The translations under genes and the position numbers were made by a program. A stretch of DNA of 12,661 bases from Clostridiales bacterium (GTDB lineage Bacteria > Bacillota > Clostridia > Christensenellales > Aristaeellaceae): positions 1-12,661 of the forward strand of contig SFGO01000072.1 of NCBI GenBank assembly GCA_004556545.1. Direction: 5' to 3'. A model generated the notes under the pieces. That model had not been told where the DNA came from. It did not search any database and saw only the letters and a list, made by a program, of their open reading frames with translations. The first letter of the stretch is position 1. Each line of letters begins with the position of its first letter. Of this stretch, positions 5,822 through 12,661 are shown piece after piece.

Positions 5822-6538
5822 TCAGATACGGAAGGTAAATTTATCGCCGCGAATCCATTGGCGGCTCAGATGCAGCGGCTCGCCGTGCTGATTCAGCACC
5901 AGCTCGTCCAGCACCAGCAGCGCGTCGCCCACCTCCGTATGGAGGTGCTTGCTCACAAAGGGCGTGGCGTGACCCATGGAAATATCATGGACTGCCGAAG
6001 AAGGAATCACCCCGTGGGCGCGCAGGCATTCGTACAGCGAGCCGGTCACAGGCTCCTCGGCCAGAAAAGCGTATTCCGCCGGGAAACGGTTGACCTCCAG
6101 CATGACCGGATCGCCGTCGCTCAGCCGCAGACGGCAAAGTTCCAGCACCCGGTCTTCGGAAGAAACGCCCAGCTTTTCGCAGTCTTCCGCCGTCGCCTCT
6201 TCCCATTGGCAGGAGATGGGCCGGGCCTCCGCGTGATGTCCCCGGGCCGCGCAGGAATCAGTAAAGCTGGTAATCATGCTCAGATCCCGGCGCAGCTTTT
6301 CCTCCGCAACGAAGGTACCCTTGCCCTGCCGCCGCACCAGAAGGCCCTCCTGCACCAGATCCAGCATGGCCTTGCGCACGGTGACGCGGCTGACGCCGTA
6401 GGTATCGCAGAGCACCTGCTCGCTGGGGATGCGCCCTCCGGCAGGATAAACGCCGGCCACAATATCATTCTTCAGCCGGGTCATCAGCTGCTGATACAGC
6501 GGACTCTGGCTCTTTTTTTCCAAAAACTGTTCCTGCAC
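5822..6538 (-). CDS. GntR-family regulator with UTRA ligand domain
   Basis: A 238-residue transcription factor of the HutC branch of GntR. The N-terminal winged helix (about 11-77) shows the standard SPLYQQLMTRLKNDI, GGRIPSEQVLCDTYGVSRVTVRKAM and RRQGKGTFVA. The UTRA domain (about 95-235) includes RVLELCRLRLSDGDPVMLE and ends with LHLSRQWIRGDKFTFRI. Family members sense a small molecule, often a sugar phosphate or amino-acid derivative; the ligand is not predictable here and no transport or catabolic genes lie next to it. The GTG start at 6538 is supported by AGGAGG (6547-6552) at 8 bases. That ribosome site overlaps the stop codon of the upstream secreted-protein gene, so the two are likely translationally coupled. 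Confidence 0.93.
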   Translation of the reverse strand: MQEQFLEKKSQSPLYQQLMTRLKNDIVAGVYPAGGRIPSEQVLCDTYGVSRVTVRKAMLDLVQEGLLVRRQGKGTFVAEEKLRRDLSMITSFTDSCAARGHHAEARPISCQWEEATAEDCEKLGVSSEDRVLELCRLRLSDGDPVMLEVNRFPAEYAFLAEEPVTGSLYECLRAHGVIPSSAVHDISMGHATPFVSKHLHTEVGDALLVLDELVLNQHGEPLHLSRQWIRGDKFTFRI

Positions 6539-6550
6539 CGAACTTTCCTC

Positions 6551-7963
6551 CTATTCAATCCCCAGGGTGGCCAAAATTCCGGTTTCATCGCAGAAACGCA
6601 GAATGTCATTGAGAACGCCGGACGGCATTTCCATCAGCAGCGGCGCGCAGGTAAGCGCCACCGGAAGCGCAAAATCTCTCTTGTATTCTTCCAGATAGGC
6701 ATCGTTCAGATGGAAGAAATCGTTTTGATTGTTGTAGGTTCGATCCACCAGTACGCTTTCGTCCTTCATTTCCACATCGGCGCTGTAGAGAAGGGTAAAG
6801 GCCGGTTTTTCGGTTTCGGGATGGAGCCAGTCCACGCCGAAGGTCACATGGAAGGGCGGCTCTTCGGCGGAACGGGTCAGCCGGAACTGGAACGCATAGG
6901 CTGCCTCTTCCAAGGCGCTGCCGGAAACCGCAAAGGTCAGATGGCCGATGGCCTGCGTATCCGTTTCCTTCGGGAGTCCGTCGGCGGTCAGCGTCAGGTC
7001 GATCAGCGTTTCTTCTTCGACGGAAACGGTCAGCCGGGCGTTGACGTTCGTGCCGCCGTTCACGCCGGGCATTCTGTCATATTCCACGGCCAGCTCTTCG
7101 TCGTTTTCCGTGGGCAAAGACAGCCGGAAGGCCAGCGTGTCCTCGTCCCGGGTGCGGGTGAACAGGGTATGGCCGCCGATTTCGTAGCGATCCGTATTGC
7201 CGGTTGCCGTGATGGTCATGCCCTGCTGCTCGGGATCCAGCCAGTCCAGATAATCCTCCAGATAGCTCAATCCGTCGTAGACCTGCTCGGTCATGCCCAG
7301 ATCGATCAGCAGGGCAGACAGGTAGAAGTAGGACTGTTCCGCCTTCGCTTCCGTCGTCACGGCGTCCATGTCCAGACAGAGCTGATACAGATCATCATAG
7401 GAAATCGTGCGGCTTCCTTCGCTGTGGAAATACGGCGTCAGCACGTCCTCGTAGCTTTCCGCCAGATAGGCCGTGACCTCGGGATAGGTCAGCAGCGCGA
7501 TGTACTGCGTAGGAAGCTCATAGTATTCATAGGGCTTGAGCATGAATTCCAGATAGTTGTCCATCTGGAAATGGATGCTCCGATTGCACAGCGCGGGGCT
7601 GCGCACATAACGGAAGCCCCAGTAATCCTCAAAGGAAAAGCTTGTCAGCTCCCGATCGTTCAGAAAAATCTGAGCATCCATGTACATACGGTTGTTGGGC
7701 CGGGGAAACCGCTGCAGATCCATCACGCCGGAAAGGCGCAGCTTGCTCAGAAGGGTCTCCCAGCCCTGATAATCCGTCAGACCGTCAGCCGGAAAGGCGT
7801 CTGCGTGGAGCTGAACGCTCAGGTCAAAATCGGCGCGGGTAACGGCGCTGGAATCCACAGGCCATTCTTCGGCGGGGGATACTGCCTCGCCCAGCGCCGC
7901 TGCGGGCAGAAGACAAATGGCCAGCAGCAGGGCGAAGGCGCGGCGGACGGCTTGACGGAACAT
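6551..7963 (-). CDS. Secreted protein of unknown function
   Basis: A 470-residue protein that I do not recognise. It begins with a clear Sec signal peptide: basic MFRQAVRRA, hydrophobic FALLLAICLLPAAALG, and a probable cleavage after ALG-EA or nearby. There is no cysteine at the cleavage site, so it does not look like a lipoprotein. The mature part is acidic and rich in aromatic residues. Its middle (about 245-385) alternates short hydrophobic strands with polar turns (for example ARLTVSVEEETLIDLTLTA), suggesting an antiparallel beta fold. A hydrophobic segment ALPVALTCAPLLMEM near the C-terminus could anchor or pack. ATG 7963 is chosen over an upstream in-frame start at 8002 because AAGGAGG lies 7 bases before it and the signal peptide starts there. 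It lies 38 bases after typA and is coupled to the GntR gene, whose regulator may respond to the same envelope-related condition (inference). Confidence 0.78.
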   Translation of the reverse strand: MFRQAVRRAFALLLAICLLPAAALGEAVSPAEEWPVDSSAVTRADFDLSVQLHADAFPADGLTDYQGWETLLSKLRLSGVMDLQRFPRPNNRMYMDAQIFLNDRELTSFSFEDYWGFRYVRSPALCNRSIHFQMDNYLEFMLKPYEYYELPTQYIALLTYPEVTAYLAESYEDVLTPYFHSEGSRTISYDDLYQLCLDMDAVTTEAKAEQSYFYLSALLIDLGMTEQVYDGLSYLEDYLDWLDPEQQGMTITATGNTDRYEIGGHTLFTRTRDEDTLAFRLSLPTENDEELAVEYDRMPGVNGGTNVNARLTVSVEEETLIDLTLTADGLPKETDTQAIGHLTFAVSGSALEEAAYAFQFRLTRSAEEPPFHVTFGVDWLHPETEKPAFTLLYSADVEMKDESVLVDRTYNNQNDFFHLNDAYLEEYKRDFALPVALTCAPLLMEMPSGVLNDILRFCDETGILATLGIE

Positions 7964-8001
7964 GCGGTTCCCTCCTTTGCGATCACAAGCGGGTAAAGAC
8001 A

Positions 8002-9825
8002 TTACTGTTTGGCGCGGTAGGCGGCGCGGGCGCGCTGCTCGTGGTTCAGCTCCCGCTTGCGCATCCGCAGGCTCTTGGGGGTGATTTCCAGCAGCTCGTC
8101 ATCGTCGATGAACTCCAGACACTCTTCCAGCGTCAGGGGATGAACGCTGATCAGGCGCAGGCTTTCTTCGCTGGCGGAAGCGTTGCGCATGTTGGTCACG
8201 TGCTTCTGCTTGCACACGTTTACCACCAGATCGTCCGGACGGGCGTTCTGGCCGCAGATCATGCCCTTGTACACAGGGGTTTGGGGCCCGATGAACAGGG
8301 TGCCGCGCTCCTGCGTGTTGAACAGGCCGTAGCTGGTGCTCTCGCCGTCCTCAAAGCAGACCAGAGCGCCGAAAGCCCGGTGGGGGATGTCGCCCTTGAC
8401 GGGCTCGTATTTTTCAAAGACGGAGCTCATGATGCCCTCGCCGCGGGTATCGGTCATGAACTCGCTGCGGTAGCCGAACAGGCCGCGGGAAGGAACCAGG
8501 AACTCCAGGCGCACCCGGTTCACGCCGTGCATGCTTTCCAGCGTGCCGCGGCGGCGGCCGATCTTCTCGATGACCGCGCCCGCGTAGGCCTGCGGCACGT
8601 CGGCCACCATGCGCTCGATGGGCTCGCACTTTTTGCCGTTGATCTCTTTGTACAGCACCTGAGGCTTGGACACCTGGAATTCATAGCCCTGACGGCGCAT
8701 GTTTTCGATCAGGATGCTCAGATGCAGCTCGCCGCGGCCGCGCACCTCAAAGGCGTCGGGGCTGGCAGTCTCGTTCACCCGCAGGCTTACGTCGGTCTGC
8801 AGCTCCTTGAACAGACGGGCGCGCAGGTGACGGCTGGTGACGTACTCGCCTTCCCGGCCCGCAAAGGGGCTGTTGTTGACGGAGAAGGTCATGGTCACGG
8901 TCGGCTCGGTGATGGAAACAAAGGGCAGCGCCTCTACCTTTTCCGGGTCGCAGACCGTATCGCCGATGGAGATGTCCTCCAGACCGCTCATGGCTACGAT
9001 GTCGCCCATGGAAGCGCTCTCCGCAGGCAGACGCTTCAGGCCGTCGAAGGTGTACAGGCTGGTCAGACGCAGGGGCTGGCTCACCGCGCCGGTGTCCAGA
9101 TTGGTCTTGACCACCATCATGCCGGTCTTCAGGGTGCCCCGGTTGATGCGGCCGATGCCGATGCGGCCCACGTACTCGTTGTAGTCGATGGTGGAGATCA
9201 GCACCTGAGCGGGGCCTTCCATGTCGCCCTCGGGCGCGGGAATGTATTCCAGAATGGTCTCGAACAGGGGCCGCAGGTCGGGAGAGGGCTGATCCAGATC
9301 CAGCGTGGCCGTACCGGCACGGGCGGAGGCGTACACGATGGGCCGATCCAGCGCGGTCTCGTCCGCGCCCAGCTCAATGAACAGATCCAGCACCTCGTCC
9401 ACCACTTCCTCGCAGCGGGCGTCGGGCCGGTCGATCTTGTTGATGACCACGATAACGGGCAGCTTCAGGCTCAGCGCCTTGCGCAGCACGAAACGGGTCT
9501 GGGGCATGGGGCCTTCGAAGCTGTCCACCAGCAGAAGCACGCCGTCCACCATTTTCAGCACCCGCTCTACCTCGCCGCCGAAATCGGCGTGGCCGGGAGT
9601 GTCGACGATGTTGATCTTGGTCTTCTTGTAGTGGACGGCGGTGTTCTTCGCCAGAATGGTGATGCCGCGCTCCCGCTCGATGTCGTTGGAGTCCATCACG
9701 CGCTCCGCCACCTGCTGGTTTTCGCGGAACACGCCGCCCTGCTTGAGCATTTCGTCCACCAGCGTGGTCTTGCCGTGGTCAACGTGCGCGATAATGGCAA
9801 TGTTGCGAATATCTTCCCGAACCAT
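8002..9825 (-). CDS. typA: Translational GTPase TypA/BipA
   Basis: A 607-residue EF-G-like ribosome-associated GTPase with the usual full length for the family. The G domain shows the P-loop AHVDHGKTT (13-21), switch I RERGITI (51-57), DTPGHADF (75-82) and NKID (129-132). Domain II, the EF-G-type domain III and V segments and the BipA-specific C-terminal domain follow, with PQVLYKEINGKKCEPIE, RLEFLVPSRGLFGYRSEF and ending RKRELNHEQRARAAYR. TypA acts in ribosome assembly and in adaptation to stress such as cold. AAGGAG lies 6 bases before ATG 9825. It is probably the first gene of a leftward series with the secreted protein and the GntR regulator; no convincing promoter box was found between it and prfC. 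Confidence 0.97.
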   Translation of the reverse strand: MVREDIRNIAIIAHVDHGKTTLVDEMLKQGGVFRENQQVAERVMDSNDIERERGITILAKNTAVHYKKTKINIVDTPGHADFGGEVERVLKMVDGVLLLVDSFEGPMPQTRFVLRKALSLKLPVIVVINKIDRPDARCEEVVDEVLDLFIELGADETALDRPIVYASARAGTATLDLDQPSPDLRPLFETILEYIPAPEGDMEGPAQVLISTIDYNEYVGRIGIGRINRGTLKTGMMVVKTNLDTGAVSQPLRLTSLYTFDGLKRLPAESASMGDIVAMSGLEDISIGDTVCDPEKVEALPFVSITEPTVTMTFSVNNSPFAGREGEYVTSRHLRARLFKELQTDVSLRVNETASPDAFEVRGRGELHLSILIENMRRQGYEFQVSKPQVLYKEINGKKCEPIERMVADVPQAYAGAVIEKIGRRRGTLESMHGVNRVRLEFLVPSRGLFGYRSEFMTDTRGEGIMSSVFEKYEPVKGDIPHRAFGALVCFEDGESTSYGLFNTQERGTLFIGPQTPVYKGMICGQNARPDDLVVNVCKQKHVTNMRNASASEESLRLISVHPLTLEECLEFIDDDELLEITPKSLRMRKRELNHEQRARAAYRAKQ

Positions 9826-9854
9826 AAGAATCTCCTTCTTTCCTAAAACATCAG

Positions 9855-9932
9855 GCAGGGGCGCTGCCCCTGCACCCCGGCAGGAGGCGGTGCCTCCTGC
9901 ACCTCCGGATTGACCGTGCTTCGCACGGTCAA
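9855..9932. repeat. REP-like hairpin cluster A
   Basis: Three perfect hairpins with 3-base loops lie in 78 bases: GCAGGGGC/GCCCCTGC (9855-9873), GCAGGAGGC/GCCTCCTGC (9880-9900) and TTGACCGTGC/GCACGGTCAA (9910-9932). The first is followed by ACCCCGG and the second by ACCTCCGG, so a hairpin-plus-linker unit is repeated. It lies upstream of typA. The layout resembles dispersed REP/PU-type elements. Confidence 0.8.
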
Positions 9933-9935
9933 GAG

Positions 9936-9968
9936 TCAGTCATCATCAACAATTCAGTCATCAACAAT
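9936..9968. repeat. Short tandem repeat
   Basis: TCAGTCATCATCAACAAT (9936-9953) is followed directly by TCAGTCATCAACAAT (9954-9968), which differs only by loss of one ATC triplet. The copies lie in an A/T-rich spacer between the two hairpin clusters. Confidence 0.75.
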
Positions 9969-10101
9969 AATGAAAACAAACGTTTTTTCAGTCCGTTGCA
10001 AAGGCTGCTAACCATCATTTCGCCTGCCAGACCGGCGAGCCGCGAGGCCTGTTGCCGAGCGGCGGTAAAACCCCGGCCAGCTTGCATGTCTCCCTACGCC
10101 C

Positions 10102-10182
10102 CTGCGCGGCAAAGCCGCGCAGTCCGGGGTCAAGGGGCACTGCCCCTTGCGCGCAGGCCGGGGTGCAGGGCTTTAGCCCTGC
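10102..10182. repeat. REP-like hairpin cluster B, inverted relative to A
   Basis: Three hairpins lie in 81 bases: CTGCGCGGC/GCCGCGCAG (10102-10122), CAAGGGGC/GCCCCTTG (10131-10149) and GCAGGGC/GCCCTGC (10165-10182). The linkers contain CCGGGGT, the reverse complement of the ACCCCGG linker of cluster A, so the cluster is in the opposite orientation. Its last hairpin overlaps the end of prfC. No T-run follows leftwards, so these are not ordinary terminators. Confidence 0.8.
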
Positions 10183-11777
10183 CGGATTTCGGCAAGCTCG
10201 AGACCTTCGTTGTTTTCCTGCGCCAGACGGATGGACCATTCGTTCTCAAGGAGCAGAACGTCCCGGCCCTCGCTGTCAAAGGCGCGGCCAGAGGTGGAGG
10301 TCAGCTTCAGCTCGTCCACCGGCTTGGGCGTTTTCACTACCCAGCGTACATAACGGAAGGGCAGACGATCCATCAGCATGGTCACGCCGTATTCCGTCTT
10401 GAGCCGATGCTCCAATACCTCGAACTGCAAAACGCCCACCACGCCGACAAGGAATTCCTCCCGGCCGGTTTCGGTGCGGCGGAAGGTCTGAATGGCGCCT
10501 TCCTCGGCCAGCTGATAAATGCCCTTCTGGAACTGCTTGCGCTTCATGCTGTCCTCAGGCCGCACCCGGGCGAAATGCTCCGGGGCAAAAACCGGGATGG
10601 AAGCAAAGTGCAGCTTCGGCCCCGTGGAGAGACTGTCGCCCAAGCGGAAGCATCCGGGATCGAATAGACCGATGATGTCGCCCGCATAGGCTTTTTCAAC
10701 GGATTCCCGCTCGTCCGCCATGAACTGCTGGGGCTGCTTGAGCTGCATGGGCTTGTCCGTGCCGGAATGATAGACCGTCATGCCTTTTTCGAACTCGCCG
10801 CTCACAATGCGCAGGAAGGCCAGCCGGTCCCGGTGCGCCGGATTCATGTTGGCCTGAATCTTGAAGATAAAGCCGCTGAAATAGGGGGCGGTGGGCTCCA
10901 CCAGACCGATGTCCGCTTCCCGGGGCAAGGGAGGGGGCGTGATCGCCAAAAACGCCTCCAGAAACGGCTCCACGCCGAAATTGGTCACAGCCGAGCCGAA
11001 GAACAGCGGCGTCAGCCGACCGGACAGTACCGCTTCCTTGTCAAAGGGGTCGCCCGCTTCGTCCAGAAGCTCGATCTCATCCCGCAGACGGTCGCGGTAG
11101 TGCTTCTCCAGCGCCTTTTCGGCTTCGGGGCTGTCCAGCGGGACGGATAGCTCGTCCGCCATGCTCATGCCGTGATTGCCGCCGGAATACAGCAGCACAT
11201 GGCCGGTGGCGCGCTGGTATACGCCCTGAAAATCGCCGTCCACGCCGATGGGCCAGTTCATGGGGCAGGAGCGGATGCCCAGGACGTTTTCCAGCTCCTC
11301 CATCAGGGCGAAGGGATCCTTCGAGGCCCGGTCCATCTTGTTGACAAAGGTGAAGATGGGAATGTTCCGCATCCGGCAGACCTTGAACAGCTTGATGGTC
11401 TGCTCTTCCACGCCCTTGGCCGCGTCGATCAGCATGATCGCCGCGTCGGCTGCGACCAGCACGCGGTAGGTGTCCTCACTGAAGTCCTGATGGCCGGGGG
11501 TGTCCAGAATATTGATGCGGAAGCCGTCGTATTCGAACTGCATGGCGCTGGAGGTCACGCTGATGCCGCGCTGCTTTTCGATGTCCATCCAGTCGCTGGT
11601 GGCGTGGCGCTCAGCCTTGCGCGCCTTCACGCTGCCGGCCTGACGAATGGCCCCGCCGTACAGCAGCAGCTTTTCGGTCAGGGTGGTTTTACCTGCGTCC
11701 GGGTGGCTGATAATGGCGAAGGTGCGCCGTTTCAAGATCTGCTCCAATGCTTCGGGAGCCAGTGTTTCGGGACTCAT
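10173..11777 (-). CDS. prfC: Peptide chain release factor 3 (RF3)
   Basis: A 534-residue GTPase that recycles RF1 and RF2 from the ribosome after peptide release. Visible motifs are the P-loop SHPDAGKTT (24-32), switch I EKQRGISVTSS (67-77), DTPGHQDFSEDTYR (92-105) and NKMDR (146-150). The RF3-specific region follows, with MNWPIGVDGDFQGVY, FFGSAVTNFGVEPFL, FRLGDSL and the C-terminal VGVVGVLQFEVLEHRLKTEYGV. ATG 11777 gives the normal family length; a TTG at 11828 would lie at the predicted transcription start and is rejected. The spacing from GAGAGGG to this ATG is a little long, about 11 bases. The TAA stop lies in the loop of a repeat hairpin, so the last few residues (RQG) are encoded by the repeat. 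It has its own promoter. Confidence 0.96.
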   Translation of the reverse strand: MSPETLAPEALEQILKRRTFAIISHPDAGKTTLTEKLLLYGGAIRQAGSVKARKAERHATSDWMDIEKQRGISVTSSAMQFEYDGFRINILDTPGHQDFSEDTYRVLVAADAAIMLIDAAKGVEEQTIKLFKVCRMRNIPIFTFVNKMDRASKDPFALMEELENVLGIRSCPMNWPIGVDGDFQGVYQRATGHVLLYSGGNHGMSMADELSVPLDSPEAEKALEKHYRDRLRDEIELLDEAGDPFDKEAVLSGRLTPLFFGSAVTNFGVEPFLEAFLAITPPPLPREADIGLVEPTAPYFSGFIFKIQANMNPAHRDRLAFLRIVSGEFEKGMTVYHSGTDKPMQLKQPQQFMADERESVEKAYAGDIIGLFDPGCFRLGDSLSTGPKLHFASIPVFAPEHFARVRPEDSMKRKQFQKGIYQLAEEGAIQTFRRTETGREEFLVGVVGVLQFEVLEHRLKTEYGVTMLMDRLPFRYVRWVVKTPKPVDELKLTSTSGRAFDSEGRDVLLLENEWSIRLAQENNEGLELAEIRQG

Positions 11778-11834
11778 GAAGGCTCGTTCCCTCTCTTCCT
11801 TGCCTGAATAGGGTAAGTCATAATACAACGTACT

Positions 11835-11863
11835 ATTTTACTATGAGCCTCTGGCACTGTCAA
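11835..11863 (-). promoter_or_regulatory. Sigma-A promoter of prfC
   Basis: Read leftwards, a perfect -35 TTGACA (11858-11863) and -10 TAAAAT (11835-11840) are 17 bases apart. The start site is expected near 11828, leaving a leader of about 50 bases before ATG 11777. Confidence 0.82.
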
Positions 11864-12009
11864 GCATACATGTTGCAAAAGAAGTCAGACAGGGCAAGGT
11901 TTTGCCTTCATGACAGATCCGGCGGATCATCGGCGGAAAAAGACAGGGAGGCTCGCAAAAGCGCTTCGCCGTTCGGCAGGGAAAGAGCCGAGCCTGCGGC
12001 GTACCGTTC
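11864..12009. other. Spacer between divergent promoters
   Basis: No gene is supported here. An open frame on the leftward strand covers it but is the shadow of the EamA gene further right. A distant inverted repeat AGGCTCG/CGAGCCT (11949-11955 with 11989-11995) is present, with no clear role. Confidence 0.45.
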
Positions 12010-12038
12010 TTGCATACAGGGCCGCGTTGTGATAAGAT
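12010..12038 (+). promoter_or_regulatory. Sigma-A promoter of the EamA-type gene
   Basis: TTGCAT (12010-12015) and TAAGAT (12033-12038) are 17 bases apart. The transcript would start near 12045, about 42 bases before ATG 12087. Confidence 0.68.
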
Positions 12039-12086
12039 AGCAGCGCATGAAGCAATCGTTGGAAAGTATAGAGGTGTCCAATCGTT

Positions 12087-12500
12087 ATGTGGTTTGTGTT
12101 TGCGTTGCTGTCCGCCGTGTTTGCCGCCCTTACTTCTATTCTGGCAAAAGTCGGCGTTAACGGGGTCAATTCCAACCTTGCGACCGCCATCCGGACGGCC
12201 GTCGTGCTGCTGATGGCCTGGGGCATGGTGTTCCTGACCAACGCGCAAAGCGGGATCGCGGAGATCAGCAAGAAGAGCTGGCTGTTTTTGATCCTTTCGG
12301 GACTGGCAACGGGCGCTTCCTGGCTGTGCTACTACCGCGCATTGCAGATCGGAGAAGCCTCCAAGGTGGTTCCGGTCGATAAGCTGAGCGTCGTGATCAC
12401 GCTGGTGCTGGCCTTCCTGTTTCTGCACGAAAACTTTACAACAAAATCGCTGCTGGGCTGCGTGCTGATCGGCGCGGGAACGCTGCTGATGGTGCTGTGA
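12087..12500 (+). CDS. Small EamA-family membrane protein
   Basis: A 137-residue membrane protein made of a single EamA unit (drug/metabolite transporter superfamily). Five hydrophobic segments are visible, at about 2-22, 31-51, 65-86, 95-114 and 121-137. The family signature YYRALQIGEASKVVPVDKLSVV (about 82-103) precedes the fourth helix, and the fifth carries GCVLIGAGTLLMVL. Full-size EamA transporters have ten helices from two such units, so this half-size form probably works as a dimer. The substrate cannot be told. GAGGTG (12071-12076) lies 10 bases before ATG 12087, a promoter lies upstream and terminators downstream, so it is probably transcribed alone, divergently from prfC. Confidence 0.9.
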   Translation: MWFVFALLSAVFAALTSILAKVGVNGVNSNLATAIRTAVVLLMAWGMVFLTNAQSGIAEISKKSWLFLILSGLATGASWLCYYRALQIGEASKVVPVDKLSVVITLVLAFLFLHENFTTKSLLGCVLIGAGTLLMVL

Positions 12501-12536
12501 TTCGGGCGTTTGCAAGGGCGCTCGGCTCGAAATGAG

Positions 12537-12566
12537 AAAAAGGCATGGCCGCGAATGGCCATGCCT
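12537..12566 (-). terminator. Hairpin with leftward terminator polarity
   Basis: AGGCATGGCC (12541-12550) pairs perfectly with GGCCATGCCT (12557-12566) around a 6-base loop. Reading leftwards it is followed by TTTTC, so it may block transcription entering from the right. Confidence 0.55.
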
Positions 12567-12575
12567 CAGCCTGTC

Positions 12576-12604
12576 AAAAAAGGTCGCGAATCGCGGCCTT
12601 TTTT
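12576..12604. terminator. Strong terminator after the EamA-type gene
   Basis: Thirteen bases (12576-12588, AAAAAAGGTCGCG) pair with CGCGGCCTTTTTT (12592-12604), with one T-G pair and a 3-base loop. The flanking A and T runs make it effective in both directions. It ends the EamA transcript and insulates it from the next gene. Confidence 0.85.
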
Positions 12605-12606
12605 GA

Positions 12607-12612
12607 TATAAT
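12607..12612 (+). promoter_or_regulatory. Possible -10 box of the right-edge gene
   Basis: A perfect TATAAT lies directly after the terminator and 30 bases before the ATG at 12637. No good -35 box lies at 16-18 bases upstream, because that position is inside the terminator stem. The promoter is therefore only tentative. Confidence 0.4.
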
Positions 12613-12636
12613 AGGTGATAATAATAGGAGCAGGTG

Positions 12637-12661
12637 ATGAAGATGCTGAAGAGAGAACAGG
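12637..12661 (+). CDS. Start of a rightward gene cut by the window edge
   Basis: Only the first eight codons (MKMLKREQ) are present. AGGAG (12626-12630) lies 6 bases before ATG 12637; a second in-frame ATG at 12643 is also possible. The residues are too few to name a family. Confidence 0.55.

Noticed and set aside
5858..7996. A 712-codon rightward open frame opposite the GntR and secreted-protein genes
   Set aside because: It is antisense to two genes with good ribosome sites and recognised features, and its product has biased composition with no domain.
8041..9846. A 601-codon rightward open frame opposite typA
   Set aside because: It is the mirror of typA codon usage with no recognisable domain; typA itself is certain.
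9996..10667. Rightward open frame through hairpin cluster B and the end of prfC
   Set aside because: It is made of repeat hairpins and the antisense of prfC, and has no plausible start signal.
11172..11807. Rightward open frame opposite prfC
   Set aside because: It is antisense to conserved RF3 GTPase motifs and shows no family features of its own.
11841..12515. A 224-codon leftward open frame opposite the EamA-type gene
   Set aside because: The other strand encodes a clear five-helix EamA protein with promoter and ribosome site. This frame crosses both divergent promoters and gives a low-complexity product.

Overview
The window looks like chromosomal DNA of a Gram-positive Bacillota (Clostridia-type) bacterium. 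The grounds are strong AGGAGG-type ribosome binding sites, canonical sigma-A promoters with 17-18 base spacers, intrinsic terminators, and a gene set (XRE regulator, GntR/UTRA regulator, NYN protein, glutamine-dependent NAD synthase, TypA, RF3, small EamA protein) typical of that group. A gut-associated relative is plausible but not shown. No rRNA, tRNA, CRISPR array or intact insertion sequence was recognised.

Left part (1-2710), accessory in character and visibly richer in A/T than the rest. A terminator of an off-window gene (11-37) is followed by a promoter (67-96) and a three-gene rightward set: a small ParB/sulfiredoxin-fold protein, a GNAT acetyltransferase and a 66-residue unknown protein, closed by a hairpin that can terminate from both sides (1398-1445). 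Facing it is a leftward remnant of a type I restriction-modification locus: a well-formed promoter (2415-2443), a small XRE regulator, and an hsdM that overlaps it by ATGA. hsdM is cut just before its AdoMet-binding motif and continues into an A/T-rich repeat-bearing tail. No hsdS or hsdR is visible.

Centre (2736-10182), all leftward. In transcription order: typA (BipA), an unrecognised secreted protein, a GntR/UTRA regulator, a NYN-domain protein with two C-terminal OST-HTH/LOTUS domains, and nadE, ending at a strong terminator (2736-2770). Short gaps and one stop codon overlapping the next Shine-Dalgarno suggest co-transcription, perhaps with partial termination between the GntR and NYN genes.

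Right part. prfC (RF3) is leftward from a consensus promoter. Between prfC and typA lie two clusters of REP-like hairpins in opposite orientation, one of which contains the prfC stop codon in its loop. A divergent promoter drives a five-helix EamA-type membrane protein, followed by two back-to-back hairpin terminators and the first codons of another rightward gene cut by the window edge.

No complete new defence or mobile system is evident. The points most worth checking are the truncated hsdM with its repeat tail, the NYN-LOTUS/nadE pair, and the REP-like element that has taken over the end of prfC.
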